Notes: generated from the sequence alone by a model not told the origin. A stretch of DNA of 41,996 nt from Actinobacteria bacterium UBA2286 (GCA_002345925.1 DDWM01000038.1:570-42565); one strand, 5' to 3'. Counted from the first letter of the stretch, positions 17,573-25,721 are shown. Numbers and translations are program-made.

Positions 17573-19837
17573 GTGCGCCGTAGCCCTTACATCCGATTCG
17601 CTGCCGCATGCGCAGCTTTTGTCCTGGCAATCAGCCCGATTGCGACTCCCTTTGCAGTAGCTGATGTTTCGCCGACGGCGATTCCCAGCTTCACCATCAC
17701 CGGCAGCGGTAATGGGCATGGCATCGGTCTGTCTCAGTACGGGTCACAGGGATACGCCCTCAAGGGCTGGAAGTACGACGCCATCGTCAAGCATTACTTC
17801 CAGGGAACAACGATATCCACGATGAAAGACGTTTCGCCGAGGATTAACCTCGACCTGAACGGCAGTGCTCGTTCGACGTGGACGATCAGGGCGGTCGATT
17901 CGACACTCACTGTGTACGACGGCATCAAGACCAAGAGCCTACCGAAGAACACCGACTATGTGTTCACGTGCACCACGAGCATGACTTACGTGAAGACCAC
18001 CGGCGGCTCGACGGTTGCGACGTTCACAGGCACAAGCGTGAAAGCCGATCCGGATGGCAACGGGCTGTTCCAGATCAAGGAGAACTCCGGACCAAACATG
18101 AACTCGAGCTATCCCTCGGGCTACCCGTACATGCGGTGGCGCGGCAAGCTCGATCTTTCAAGGAAGAGCGGAACCTCGACGATGTACGGTCGGAACTGGG
18201 TCGGTTTCCAGGACTACCTTTACGGAGTGGTGCCGCGTGAGAGCCCGGCCAGCTGGAAAGATGAGGCGCTGAAAGCGCAATCTGTCGTCGCCCGCTCGTA
18301 CGCCAAGCAGAAGGTCGATCCTGATGATGATGGCGACGCAGATACCAACCTTATGTGCACGACCGCTGACCAGATGTACGGTGGTCACTCCCGCTTGAGC
18401 AATGGTTCGGTTGTAATGCATGAGGACAGCAGGTCTAACGCGGCGGTGGATGCCACCAAGCTCCTGGTAGTGAAGTACGGTTCAAAGATCGTGCAGACGT
18501 TCTTCTCCTCGGCATCGGGTGGGCACACCGCCAATATCGAGGATTCCTGGAGCTACGCATCGCCGCAGCCGTACTTCGTCGGTGTTGACGATCCTTATGA
18601 GGCGCTCGCGGGCTCACCTTATGAGTCGTGGACCGTGAAGAAGACGGGTCTGGAGATCGCGGCCGCGCTTCGCGCCTCCTCAACTGCGACATCCGAGCTT
18701 TCCAGCCACGGCCTCACCGCTGTTCCGGGTGGCTCGACCGTGTATGTGACAGGCGTGAGCATCACACGTGGCGTGTCCGACTACCCGCGGTGGGTCTACT
18801 TCCACTTCAGTGATCCGGCAAAGACGACTGTGAAACTCTCGGCATACACGGTGAAGGTCGCACTTGGCCTCAAGTCGCCGAACTTCTCCTTCAGCGGCTT
18901 CCCGATGAGCCGCATCCAGGGCTCGAGCCGCTACGACACAGCGATCGCCATCTCTCAGCGTGCGTTCACCGGAACCGCACCGGCTGTCGTGGTTGCAAGT
19001 GGCGAGACGTATCCCGACGCGCTTGTCGGCTCGGCGCTTGCCGGTGCCGAGAGCGGCTCGGTGCTGCTCACCATGAACGATAGCCTGCCATCTGCGGTGG
19101 AAACCGAGCTCAAGCGCTTGGCGCCGTCGAGGGTCTACATCATGGGAAGCAATGCCACTATCTCCGACGCTGTTGAAGCGCGTTTGCGGACAGTACTTCC
19201 CTCGGCAACGACCACCCGTATCGCAGGAGTGGATCGCTACGAGACAGCACGCAAGACCGCCGAGAAGGTCTATGCGCTCGATGCGCCGACCAAGGCGATA
19301 GTGACCAACGGCTACGCGTGGCCGGACGCCGCATCGGTGTCGGCGCTCGCGTATGCGAAGAGCTATCCGATCTTGTTCTCCAAGCAAAGCGAGCTTAGTA
19401 CGCAGACTGAGCAGTATCTCGCGGCCAAGAAACCTGCTACCACGCTGCTCATCGGGAGCGAGACCGTGCTCTCTGATGGCGTCAAGCAGGCTGTGGTCGC
19501 GGCTACCACCAAGAGCGCGACGCGGCTTTCGGGTTCGAATCGCTACGCGACCGCCGCTGCGGTTGCGCGGTTCAGCATCACGGCCACCGAGGGCTTCACT
19601 GTGAGCGAGGTCTACATCACGACCGGTCTCAATTATCCTGACGCACTCGTTGGCGGCGTTCTCGCCGGTAAGCTGCGCAAACCGCTGCTGCTCACTCATC
19701 CGGACGCATGTCCGGCCGGCACGGCTGCGTTCCTTAATGACAACAAGACTGCTATCGGGTATCTATGGATATTCGGCAGCAGCGCGGCTGTCTCGGCAGA
19801 TGGGCTCGATGCGCTCGATTACGTGATGAACCACTGA
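17573..19837 (+). CDS. Secreted SpoIID-domain protein with three cell-wall-binding-2 repeats
   Basis: A 754-residue exported protein. A signal peptide occupies about residues 1-31 (RRSPYIRF then a hydrophobic core ending AVADV). Residues from about 40 to 420 form a SpoIID/LytB-type region with GNGHGIGLSQYGSQGYA and GVVPRESPASWKDEALKAQSVVARSYA near residue 216, plus SASGGHTANIED. SpoIID is a lytic transglycosylase acting on stem-peptide-free glycan in sporulating Firmicutes; here the activity is inferred only. Three PF04122-like repeats follow at about 447, 549 and 651, each starting RI/L-x-G-x-x-RY-x-TA, which bind anionic wall polymers non-covalently. GTG 17573 has GGAGG at 17561-17565. The repeats suit a protein anchored to the polysaccharide made by the upstream locus. 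Confidence 0.9.
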   Translation: MRRSPYIRFAAACAAFVLAISPIATPFAVADVSPTAIPSFTITGSGNGHGIGLSQYGSQGYALKGWKYDAIVKHYFQGTTISTMKDVSPRINLDLNGSARSTWTIRAVDSTLTVYDGIKTKSLPKNTDYVFTCTTSMTYVKTTGGSTVATFTGTSVKADPDGNGLFQIKENSGPNMNSSYPSGYPYMRWRGKLDLSRKSGTSTMYGRNWVGFQDYLYGVVPRESPASWKDEALKAQSVVARSYAKQKVDPDDDGDADTNLMCTTADQMYGGHSRLSNGSVVMHEDSRSNAAVDATKLLVVKYGSKIVQTFFSSASGGHTANIEDSWSYASPQPYFVGVDDPYEALAGSPYESWTVKKTGLEIAAALRASSTATSELSSHGLTAVPGGSTVYVTGVSITRGVSDYPRWVYFHFSDPAKTTVKLSAYTVKVALGLKSPNFSFSGFPMSRIQGSSRYDTAIAISQRAFTGTAPAVVVASGETYPDALVGSALAGAESGSVLLTMNDSLPSAVETELKRLAPSRVYIMGSNATISDAVEARLRTVLPSATTTRIAGVDRYETARKTAEKVYALDAPTKAIVTNGYAWPDAASVSALAYAKSYPILFSKQSELSTQTEQYLAAKKPATTLLIGSETVLSDGVKQAVVAATTKSATRLSGSNRYATAAAVARFSITATEGFTVSEVYITTGLNYPDALVGGVLAGKLRKPLLLTHPDACPAGTAAFLNDNKTAIGYLWIFGSSAAVSADGLDALDYVMNH

Positions 19838-19856
19838 TCCTCCGAGGGGAGCACCT

Positions 19857-20672
19857 GTGAGCGTCTCGCTAGCGGTACCAGAAGCCGACGTCATTCGGAT
19901 CAGAGATGCGTCGCATCTGCGTCCGCGGGTAGCGATCGTTCTCGGGTCGGGACTCTCGGGCCTGGCTGACGTCGCGGGGGAATCAGTCGCCATCCCGTAT
20001 GGGGACCTTCAGGGGTTCCCGCGTGTTGGCTCGGTCGTTGGTCATGCCGGTAAGCTCGTCATCGGAACGCTCGGTGGTGTCTCGGCGATGCTCTTTCAGG
20101 GTCGCGCGCATCAGTACCAGGGTGTGAGCGCGCTTGACGCTGCGTATCCGGCACGCCTGGCAGCTGCTTTCGGCTGCGAGGTGCTAATCGTGACCAACGC
20201 CGCCGGTGGAGTGGTCGAGCGGCTCTCGGTGGGCGACCTGGTCCTCATCTCGGATCACATGAACCTGATGGGCACGAATCCGCTCACCGGATGGCCCGGC
20301 CCGGACGGCGGATTCCCGTTCGTCCCGATGCGCGACGCCTACGATCCGGAGCTTCGTGAACTCATGATGCAGGTTGCGTCCGCTCAGGGAATCACTCTTG
20401 CGGAAGGGGTCTACGCAGGCTTGCTCGGCCCGTCATACGAGACTCCGGCCGAGGTTGCGATGCTCGCGAGGCTCGGCGCTGACGTTGTCGGGATGTCGAC
20501 GGTACCCGAGGTCATCGCCGCGCGCGCCCTCGGGCTTCGGGTGCTCGGCATGTCGCTAGTCACGAACGCTGCAGCTGGCGTTGGCCTGTCGCACGCTGAG
20601 GTCATTGAAGCGGGGGACAGGGCTGCCGCTCAACTCCAGCGGTTGGTGGCCGAGTTCGTGTCGCGCCTGTAG
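19857..20672 (+). CDS. punA: Purine nucleoside phosphorylase, trimeric (class II)
   Basis: Phosphorolysis of purine nucleosides to base and ribose-1-phosphate. The 271-residue protein has the family motifs in order: IVLGSGLSGL (phosphate), GRAHQYQG, NAAGG, GPSYETPAE, GMSTVPE and SLVTNAAAG. The Glu of STVPE and the Asn of LVTN correspond to the residues that select 6-oxopurines (inosine, guanosine) in PNP, whereas methylthioadenosine phosphorylases have a different residue at the Asn position. GTG 19857 follows GAGGGGA at 19844-19850. It sits before ahcY and mtnA, which handle SAH and methylthioribose-1-phosphate, so a role in clearing deaminated adenosine or methylthioinosine is plausible but is inference. 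It may be read through from the SpoIID gene 19 bases upstream. Confidence 0.92.
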   Translation: MSVSLAVPEADVIRIRDASHLRPRVAIVLGSGLSGLADVAGESVAIPYGDLQGFPRVGSVVGHAGKLVIGTLGGVSAMLFQGRAHQYQGVSALDAAYPARLAAAFGCEVLIVTNAAGGVVERLSVGDLVLISDHMNLMGTNPLTGWPGPDGGFPFVPMRDAYDPELRELMMQVASAQGITLAEGVYAGLLGPSYETPAEVAMLARLGADVVGMSTVPEVIAARALGLRVLGMSLVTNAAAGVGLSHAEVIEAGDRAAAQLQRLVAEFVSRL

Positions 20673-20691
20673 GGCATTTCGGCACGCATCC

Positions 20692-20700
20692 TGCTATACT
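20692..20700 (+). promoter_or_regulatory. Extended -10 promoter of ahcY
   Basis: TGCTATACT with the start point expected near 20707, leaving a leader of about 60 bases before GTG 20766. No SAH or SAM riboswitch fits in that leader. A -35 consensus is not evident. Confidence 0.55.
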
Positions 20701-20765
20701 TTCTCGGTTCAGGCAAGCCCCATCTTATGCATTCTCAAGTTCGAAATCCCTAAGGAGGCACACAC

Positions 20766-22025
20766 GTGCAGCACGACGTAAAGGACCTTTCTCTCGCAGC
20801 GGCCGGCAAGGCCCGCATCGAGTGGGCAGACAACGACATGCCCGTTCTCGCAAACATCCGCGAGCGCTTCGAAGCTGAGAAGCCGCTTGAGGGTATCCGT
20901 ATCGGCGCGTGCCTGCACGTGACGACCGAGACCGCCAACCTGATGCGCACGCTCAAGGCTGGTGGCGCGGAAGTCGTGCTGTGCGCGAGCAACCCGCTCT
21001 CAACGCAGGATGATGTCGCGGCCGCACTCGTTGCCGAGTACGGCATCCGCACCTACGCCGTGAAGGGCGAGGACACCGAGACCTACTACGCGCATATCGA
21101 TGCACTCATCGCTGACAAGCCGCAGATCACGATGGACGACGGTGCCGATGTCGTCGGTCGCATTCACGCCGAGTTCCCGGAAGCGCTCGAGGGTATCCTT
21201 GGCGGCACCGAGGAAACCACGACGGGCGTTATCCGTCTGGCGGCCATGGCTGATGACGAAGCTCTCAAGTACCCGATCATCGCTGTGAACGAGGCCAACA
21301 CCAAGCATCTCTTCGACAACCGCTACGGTACGGGTCAGTCGACTCTCGACGGCATCATCCGTGCCACCAACCGCCTCATCGCCGGCCGCACGGTCGTCGT
21401 GACCGGGTACGGTTGGTGCGGCCGCGGCATCGCGAACCGTGCAGATGGTCTCGGCGGAAACGTCATCATCTGCGAAGTCGATCCGCTCAAGGCACTCGAA
21501 GCCGTCATGGATGGCTTCCGCGTTATGCCCGCGGTCGAAGCTGCAGCGGTCGCCGACATCTGGGTCACCGTCACCGGTGACATCAACGTGATCGACGGAC
21601 CTGCATTCGAAGCCATGAAGGACGGAGCGATCATCGCCAACTCCGGTCACTTCAACTGCGAGATCAACATCCCGCTGCTTCGCGAGAAGGCCGTTTCGTC
21701 CCGCGAGGTGCGCCCGCTTGTTGAGGAGTTCGTGCTCGCCGACGGCCGCAAGATCTTCCTCCTGGCAGACGGTCGCCTCGTGAACCTCTCCTGTGCCGAG
21801 GGCCATCCCGCCTCGGTCATGGATATGAGCTTTGCGAACCAGGCGCTTTGTGCCGAGTTCATGGTGCAGAATTGCGCCGATATGGAAGCCGGCGTGTACG
21901 AAGTGCCGACCGACATCGATGAAGAGATCGCAGCGCTCAAGCTGGCGTCGATGGGCATCGAGATCGACGTGCTTACCGAGCAGCAGCAGACGTACCTGAG
22001 CTCATGGAACGAAGGCACGGTCTAG
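20766..22025 (+). CDS. ahcY: Adenosylhomocysteinase (S-adenosyl-L-homocysteine hydrolase)
   Basis: NAD-dependent reversible hydrolysis of SAH to adenosine and homocysteine, removing the product inhibitor of methyltransferases. The 419-residue product carries the substrate-domain motifs CLHVTTETANL and CASNPLSTQDD, GGTEETTTGV, the linker VNEANTKHLFDNRYGTGQS, and the NAD-binding GYGWCGRGIA. It lacks the roughly 10-40-residue C-terminal tail ending in a Lys-Pro-x-x-Tyr-Arg-Tyr motif found in eukaryotic and many proteobacterial enzymes, ending instead near SSWNEGTV, as in the short thermophile/archaeal type. GTG 20766 has AAGGAGG at 20752-20758. It has its own promoter and a strong terminator after the stop, so it can be a single-gene transcript. 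Confidence 0.96.
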   Translation: MQHDVKDLSLAAAGKARIEWADNDMPVLANIRERFEAEKPLEGIRIGACLHVTTETANLMRTLKAGGAEVVLCASNPLSTQDDVAAALVAEYGIRTYAVKGEDTETYYAHIDALIADKPQITMDDGADVVGRIHAEFPEALEGILGGTEETTTGVIRLAAMADDEALKYPIIAVNEANTKHLFDNRYGTGQSTLDGIIRATNRLIAGRTVVVTGYGWCGRGIANRADGLGGNVIICEVDPLKALEAVMDGFRVMPAVEAAAVADIWVTVTGDINVIDGPAFEAMKDGAIIANSGHFNCEINIPLLREKAVSSREVRPLVEEFVLADGRKIFLLADGRLVNLSCAEGHPASVMDMSFANQALCAEFMVQNCADMEAGVYEVPTDIDEEIAALKLASMGIEIDVLTEQQQTYLSSWNEGTV

Positions 22026-22041
22026 ATTCGAACTGACAGCA

Positions 22042-22075
22042 ACGGGCCGGTGGGAGACCACCGGCCCGTGCTTGT
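22042..22075 (+). terminator. Strong intrinsic terminator after ahcY
   Basis: Bases 22042-22053 pair perfectly with 22058-22069 (12 bp, GC-rich) around a GAGA tetraloop, followed by GCTTGTAT. The stem is excellent and the T-tract is modest. It separates ahcY from mtnA, which starts 22 bases later. Confidence 0.8.
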
Positions 22076-22090
22076 ATAGGGGAGCGAAAC

Positions 22091-23317
22091 ATGGCGATCA
22101 ACGATATTCCTCGTACGATCTGGTGGGAGGACGGCAAGGTTGTCCTCGTCGATCAGTCGCGCCTGCCGCTTGTGGGCGACCTGCTTAGCTGCAATAGCTA
22201 CGACGGCGTTTGCCAGGCCATCAAGGGCATGGCAGTCCGCGGAGCACCCGCACTTGGCGTGGCAGCGGCTCTTGCGGTCGCGCTTTGGGCGACCACTGCG
22301 GGCGAGGATATTGATGACCCTGCCGCATTCCTGGCTGAGCTTGACCGCGTTGCCGACGAGATCGCGTCGACTCGCCCGACCGCCGTGAACCTTGCGTGGG
22401 GCGCCGAGCGTATGAAGCGCTTCGCACGCGGGAACTCGGATGTCAGCCTTGCAGAGCTTCGCGACCTCATCTTGCAAGAGGCACTCGCTATCCGTGCCGA
22501 GGATGAAGAGCGCAACCGCGCAATCGGTGCCAACGGTGCCGAGTTGCTCGAGCCGGGCAGCCGAGTGCTTACGCACTGCAACGCTGGCTCGCTCGCGACG
22601 GCGTTCTATGGTACCGCGCTCGGGGTTATCTTCTCGGCGCATGAGCAGGGCAAGATTGAGGGCGTGTGGGTCGACGAGACCCGTCCGGTCCTGCAGGGCG
22701 CCCGACTCACTGCGTGGGAGCTCAAGCTGGCGGGCGTTCCCTTCAAGCTCATCACGGACAACATGGCGGCCAGCATCATGCGTGCCGGTCTGGTCGATGC
22801 GGTCATCGTGGGTGCGGATCGCATCGCTGCAAACGGCGACGTCGCCAACAAGATCGGTACCTACGGACTGGCTGTGCTCTGCAAGGAGCATGGGATTCCG
22901 TTCTACGTAGCTGCGCCGACTTCAACTGTCGACCTCACTCTTCCGAGTGGAGACGACATCGTCATCGAGCAGCGCGACGAGCGTGAGGTGACCGGCGTTA
23001 CCATCTCCGGCGTCATCTCGCCCAACTCGCCGTCCGCCTCCCGTGCGTTCGACTTGCTCACCGACGGCGGCCCGTTCGAGGTGCCGATCGCCAAGGGTCA
23101 CCAGATGGTCATCGACCGCAAGGGCGGTGCATATCGTTTCGACGGCTGGTTCCGTATCGCCCCGCCTGGCATCGAGGTCTACAACCCGGCGTTCGACGTG
23201 ACGCCCGCCAAGTATGTCTCGGCGATCATCACCGAGTGCGGGGTCGTGCGCGCGCCGTTTGGCGAGACACTGTCGCTCGCATGTGAGGGTTCCGGCGCGA
23301 TTCACGAGCTGGGGTAG
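22091..23317 (+). CDS. mtnA: S-methyl-5-thioribose-1-phosphate isomerase MtnA with an insertion
   Basis: Isomerises methylthioribose-1-phosphate to methylthioribulose-1-phosphate in methionine salvage. Family motifs include GMAVRGAPALGVAAA, RPTAVNLAWG, the catalytic cysteine C163 in THCNAGSLAT and the catalytic aspartate D243 in VGADRIAANGDVANKIGT, followed by FYVAAPTSTVD. At 408 residues it is about 45-60 longer than the usual 340-360. The extra residues lie between REVTGVTISGV and RIAPPGIEVYNPAFDVTPA, where normal enzymes have only a few residues; the insert includes a second small motif KGHQMVIDRKGGAYRFDGWF. RBS GGGGAGCG precedes ATG 22091. The gene is a near neighbour of PNP and ahcY. No mtnB, mtnK or MTA phosphorylase is present in the window. 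Confidence 0.93.
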   Translation: MAINDIPRTIWWEDGKVVLVDQSRLPLVGDLLSCNSYDGVCQAIKGMAVRGAPALGVAAALAVALWATTAGEDIDDPAAFLAELDRVADEIASTRPTAVNLAWGAERMKRFARGNSDVSLAELRDLILQEALAIRAEDEERNRAIGANGAELLEPGSRVLTHCNAGSLATAFYGTALGVIFSAHEQGKIEGVWVDETRPVLQGARLTAWELKLAGVPFKLITDNMAASIMRAGLVDAVIVGADRIAANGDVANKIGTYGLAVLCKEHGIPFYVAAPTSTVDLTLPSGDDIVIEQRDEREVTGVTISGVISPNSPSASRAFDLLTDGGPFEVPIAKGHQMVIDRKGGAYRFDGWFRIAPPGIEVYNPAFDVTPAKYVSAIITECGVVRAPFGETLSLACEGSGAIHELG

Positions 23318-23326
23318 GCGATAGCG

Positions 23327-24235
23327 GTGTCAGTGGCGGAGCTCGCTCGAGTCATCCTCGGCGTGCTGGGGTATGTCAGCGTCGGCGTAATCCTGCGCGT
23401 CAGCGGACTCTTGCGTGCCGAGGACTCCAAAGCGCTGAATACGCTGCTGATCTACGTTGCCTTGCCGGCGCTCGTCTTCACTACCGTGCAACCCGCGCGT
23501 GCCGGGTGGGGACTCGCGGTCATGCCCCTGCTTGCTTGGGCTATCGTGATTGCCGCAGTAGCGCTGGCGTGGCTGTTTGCCCGACTGCTGCGGCTTGAGG
23601 GCCCGACCGCGGGCGCATTCATCCTCGTTGCGGCCTTCGGCAATACCGGCTACATCGGATATCCGGTCGCATCTGCGCTGCTCGGTGACCCCGGGCTGGT
23701 GCGCGCGATCTTCTACGACATCTTCGGGAACACCGCCGCCATCATCACTCTCGGCGCGCTCATAGCGAGCCACTACGGCGAGCATGAGGTCAAGGTGAAC
23801 CCCCTGCGGGAACTCGTGACGTTCCCGCCCTTCATAGCGCTGGCGTTCGCCCTCGCGCTGCGTTCAGTCCCGGTTCCGGAAGTGGTTGGATCCTGGTTAG
23901 GCGCGCTTGGTAAGCTCGTGGTGCCGATGATCATGATCTCGGTCGGTCTGTCGCTGAAGCCGCGTGCGGTGCGGGCTCATCTCAGCAAGCTGGGTGTCAT
24001 CGCCGGTATCAAGTTGGTGGCGATGCCGCTTCTCGCACTGGGTCTTGGCGCGCTGTTTCTCAACGATGCCGCGTCGGTTCGGATCCTTGTGCTTGAGGCC
24101 GGCGTGCCGTCGATGATGCTCACGCTGGTGTTCGGTATGAAGTACCACTTGGATGTGGACTTGATCGCCTCGGCGATCCTGGTCACGGTCATTGGGGCAG
24201 TGCTCGCGATTCCGCTCATGCAAATGCTCGTCTAG
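23327..24235 (+). CDS. AEC-family (auxin efflux carrier) membrane transporter
   Basis: A 302-residue protein with about ten membrane segments in two inverted halves, typical of the AEC/BART superfamily. It has LIYVALPALVFTTV in the first half, AAFGNTGYIGYPV (the conserved Asn-Thr-Gly region of AEC carriers), and the second-half motifs VPMIMISVGLSL and EAGVPSMMLTLVFG. Bacterial members export or import small organic acids and malate-like compounds; the substrate here cannot be named. GTG 23327 is used; a second GTG at 23333 is possible, and neither has a strong RBS. It starts 9 bases after mtnA, so it is likely in the same transcript, which might hint at a sulfur or carboxylate by-product as substrate. 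Confidence 0.85.
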   Translation: MSVAELARVILGVLGYVSVGVILRVSGLLRAEDSKALNTLLIYVALPALVFTTVQPARAGWGLAVMPLLAWAIVIAAVALAWLFARLLRLEGPTAGAFILVAAFGNTGYIGYPVASALLGDPGLVRAIFYDIFGNTAAIITLGALIASHYGEHEVKVNPLRELVTFPPFIALAFALALRSVPVPEVVGSWLGALGKLVVPMIMISVGLSLKPRAVRAHLSKLGVIAGIKLVAMPLLALGLGALFLNDAASVRILVLEAGVPSMMLTLVFGMKYHLDVDLIASAILVTVIGAVLAIPLMQMLV

Positions 24236-24255
24236 CTGCCCCTGAGAGGGGTGGC

Positions 24256-24930
24256 ATGGACGTTCTTGGCGTACTGGCCGAGATACTCTCGCCCGTGCGC
24301 TGTGCGGGCTGTGGTGTCCCTGGGGACACATTGTGCCCTGCCTGCCTGTCGGCAGCGCACTTGATCCAACCCGGCACAGGGTGTCAGCGCTGCGGCGCAC
24401 CTCTCACGAACGCTACATGCCGGGAGTGTGCGGGCCGCACCTTCGCCTTCAGCTCTGCAGTTTGCGCGGGCATGCTAGAACCGCCGCTGTCGCGCGTGGT
24501 CACCCTGTACAAGGACGCCGCCGAGCGCAGATACGCGGCTTTGCTCGGCAAACTTCTGTGCGCGGCATGTGATCCATGGAGAGGGTGGCCGGACGCGGTC
24601 TGCGCTGTTCCGCCGTCAGCGAGATCTCTCGCCCGACGTGGCTTCGACCATACCGCACCGCTGGCCGCGCACGTCGCTCACGGGCTCGATGTCCCGTATG
24701 AGCGTCTGCTGGTTGCTGCGCGTCGGGCGGATCAACGAGGCCTCGGACGCGATGAGCGTCGCGCGAACATGACCGGCGCCTTCGCGGTCCGCCCGTTGGT
24801 GTCTGTGCCTGCCATGGTGCTGGTGGTGGATGACGTGTTCACTACCGGAGCCACTCTCGACGGTGCGACGCGGGCGCTTCTTGCCGCAGGCGCCCTGGAG
24901 GTGCGGGTCGCAGCGGTCGCCCGGGCGTAA
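24256..24930 (+). CDS. comF: ComF family protein (phosphoribosyltransferase-like)
   Basis: A 224-residue ComFC-type protein. The N-terminus has a zinc-ribbon with several CxxC pairs (CAGC, CPAC, CQRC, CREC) between residues 16 and 60. The C-terminal half is a PRTase fold with VCAVPPSARSLARRGFDH, ADQRGLGRDERRANM and the PRPP loop VLVVDDVFTTGATL. ComFC assists the ComFA helicase in DNA uptake; in many species it is a housekeeping-like gene next to hpf and secA. ATG 24256 follows GAGAGGGG. Here comFA is absent and hpf is displaced about 5 kb downstream. The gene ends 3 bases from the convergent membrane-protein gene. Confidence 0.93.
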   Translation: MDVLGVLAEILSPVRCAGCGVPGDTLCPACLSAAHLIQPGTGCQRCGAPLTNATCRECAGRTFAFSSAVCAGMLEPPLSRVVTLYKDAAERRYAALLGKLLCAACDPWRGWPDAVCAVPPSARSLARRGFDHTAPLAAHVAHGLDVPYERLLVAARRADQRGLGRDERRANMTGAFAVRPLVSVPAMVLVVDDVFTTGATLDGATRALLAAGALEVRVAAVARA

Positions 24931-24933
24931 GGG

Positions 24934-25344
24934 CTAGGCAGACCTGCGACGGATGTTGCCGATAACGACCGCGCCGATGACGACCCCGGCGAGCGCTATC
25001 CAGCCCGAGAAGGAGGCTATTCCCGTGGAGCTGGTCGCCGCGATTATCGCCACGGCGATCGCCGCGCCGAGAACTGCTCCGGCCCACCCACGCATGCGCG
25101 AATACGGTTTGCTTGTGAATCGCGCCACGGCGTACGGCCCAAGCGGCGCGCCGACGATCAGGCCGAGGAGACCGCCCACGAGCATACGCGCGATATCCTG
25201 GAGTCCCTGTGTGCCGCTGATAGCGTTGAGCACCATCTGGGAGCCAAGTCCGAACAGCGCAGCGAAAGCCGCCGCCGAAATGATCGAAGCCGCACCCTCT
25301 ATGAAGTAGTCGGAGACGGCGATCCCCGGCCTCGGTTCTCTCAC
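24934..25344 (-). CDS. Small hydrophobic membrane protein, unknown function
   Basis: I do not recognise this protein. From GTG 25344 it is 136 residues with three to four hydrophobic segments: about 10-40 (IEGAASIISAAAFAALFGLG), 50-72 (MLVGGLLGLIVGAPLGPY), 88-108 (AVLGAAIAVAIIAATSS) and 112-130 (GWIALAGVVIGAVVIG), ending in Arg-Arg-Arg. The GTG is preferred because a perfect GGGAGG lies six bases upstream (25351-25356 on this strand); an ATG at 25377 with AAAGGGAA would add 11 basic residues. It points away from the structured-RNA gene and towards comF. No enzymatic motif is visible. Confidence 0.7.
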   Translation of the reverse strand: MREPRPGIAVSDYFIEGAASIISAAAFAALFGLGSQMVLNAISGTQGLQDIARMLVGGLLGLIVGAPLGPYAVARFTSKPYSRMRGWAGAVLGAAIAVAIIAATSSTGIASFSGWIALAGVVIGAVVIGNIRRRSA

Positions 25345-25433
25345 GGTAGACCTCCCTGAACGCGCGGACATCGTCATTCTATTCCCTTTGCGCTACTCAG
25401 AGCGCCGGACCCCTGAATAAGCATCACGATTCC

Positions 25434-25442
25434 TGGTACACT
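25434..25442 (+). promoter_or_regulatory. Extended -10 promoter of the structured RNA
   Basis: TGGTACACT, so transcription should start about 7 bases later, at 25449-25450. This coincides with the 5' edge of the 14-bp terminal helix of the RNA at 25448. The bases upstream, 25378-25433, show no other element I can name. Confidence 0.6.
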
Positions 25443-25447
25443 TTCTT

Positions 25448-25694
25448 GTGCTTCCATCCGGGTCTGTGGTTGCGGGCGCGCAAGCGCCTCAGTCCAAGGT
25501 AGATGCGGCCAAAAGGATCCACGTAAGCCGACGGTTCGCCGTCGTGCGAGCATGGCGCGTCTTAGGGGTAAGTCGTACCGTCCGGTCCAACCATCCCGGT
25601 TGGCGGGCGAGAGGGCCGGTAGTGAGATAGCATCAAGCGGAAGCCCCCGTACGCGAGTGTGGGGCCAAAGACCAGGTCAGCCGGATGGAAGCAC
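25448..25694 (+). ncRNA. Highly structured RNA of about 247 nt, candidate raiA-motif RNA
   Basis: A perfect 14-bp helix (25448-25461 with 25681-25694) closes the element. Inside are GGCGC-GCAA-GCGCC at 25475-25488 (GNRA loop), CGACGG-TTCG-CCGTCG at 25529-25544 (UUCG loop), GGTA-TACC near 25567-25579, a 7-bp stem 25582-25588/25613-25619 enclosing AACC-GGTT at 25589-25601 whose CCC loop could pseudoknot with GGG at 25605-25607, and GCCCC-GGGGC at 25643-25665. An extended -10 promoter ends 5 bases before the helix. No reading frame here looks coding. Large structured RNAs called raiA motif are known from Firmicutes and Actinobacteria near raiA (hpf) and comFC; both genes are neighbours here. The existence of a folded RNA is well supported; the raiA identity is from context and memory only. 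It could also act as the 5' leader of the binding-protein gene 28 bases downstream. Confidence 0.8.
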
Positions 25695-25721
25695 TACTTG
25701 CTTTATGACTGGAGGAACCAG

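Noticed and set aside
20681..20694. GG-N10-GC spacing upstream of ahcY resembling a sigma-54 -24/-12 promoter
   Set aside because: The spacing is exact, but actinobacteria generally lack sigma-54, no activator-type gene is present, and a strong extended -10 (TGCTATACT) overlaps it and explains the promoter.
20673..20765. SAH or SAM riboswitch before ahcY
   Set aside because: Only about 60 bases lie between the predicted start point and the GTG, and neither the SAH nor the SAM-II consensus elements are recognisable.
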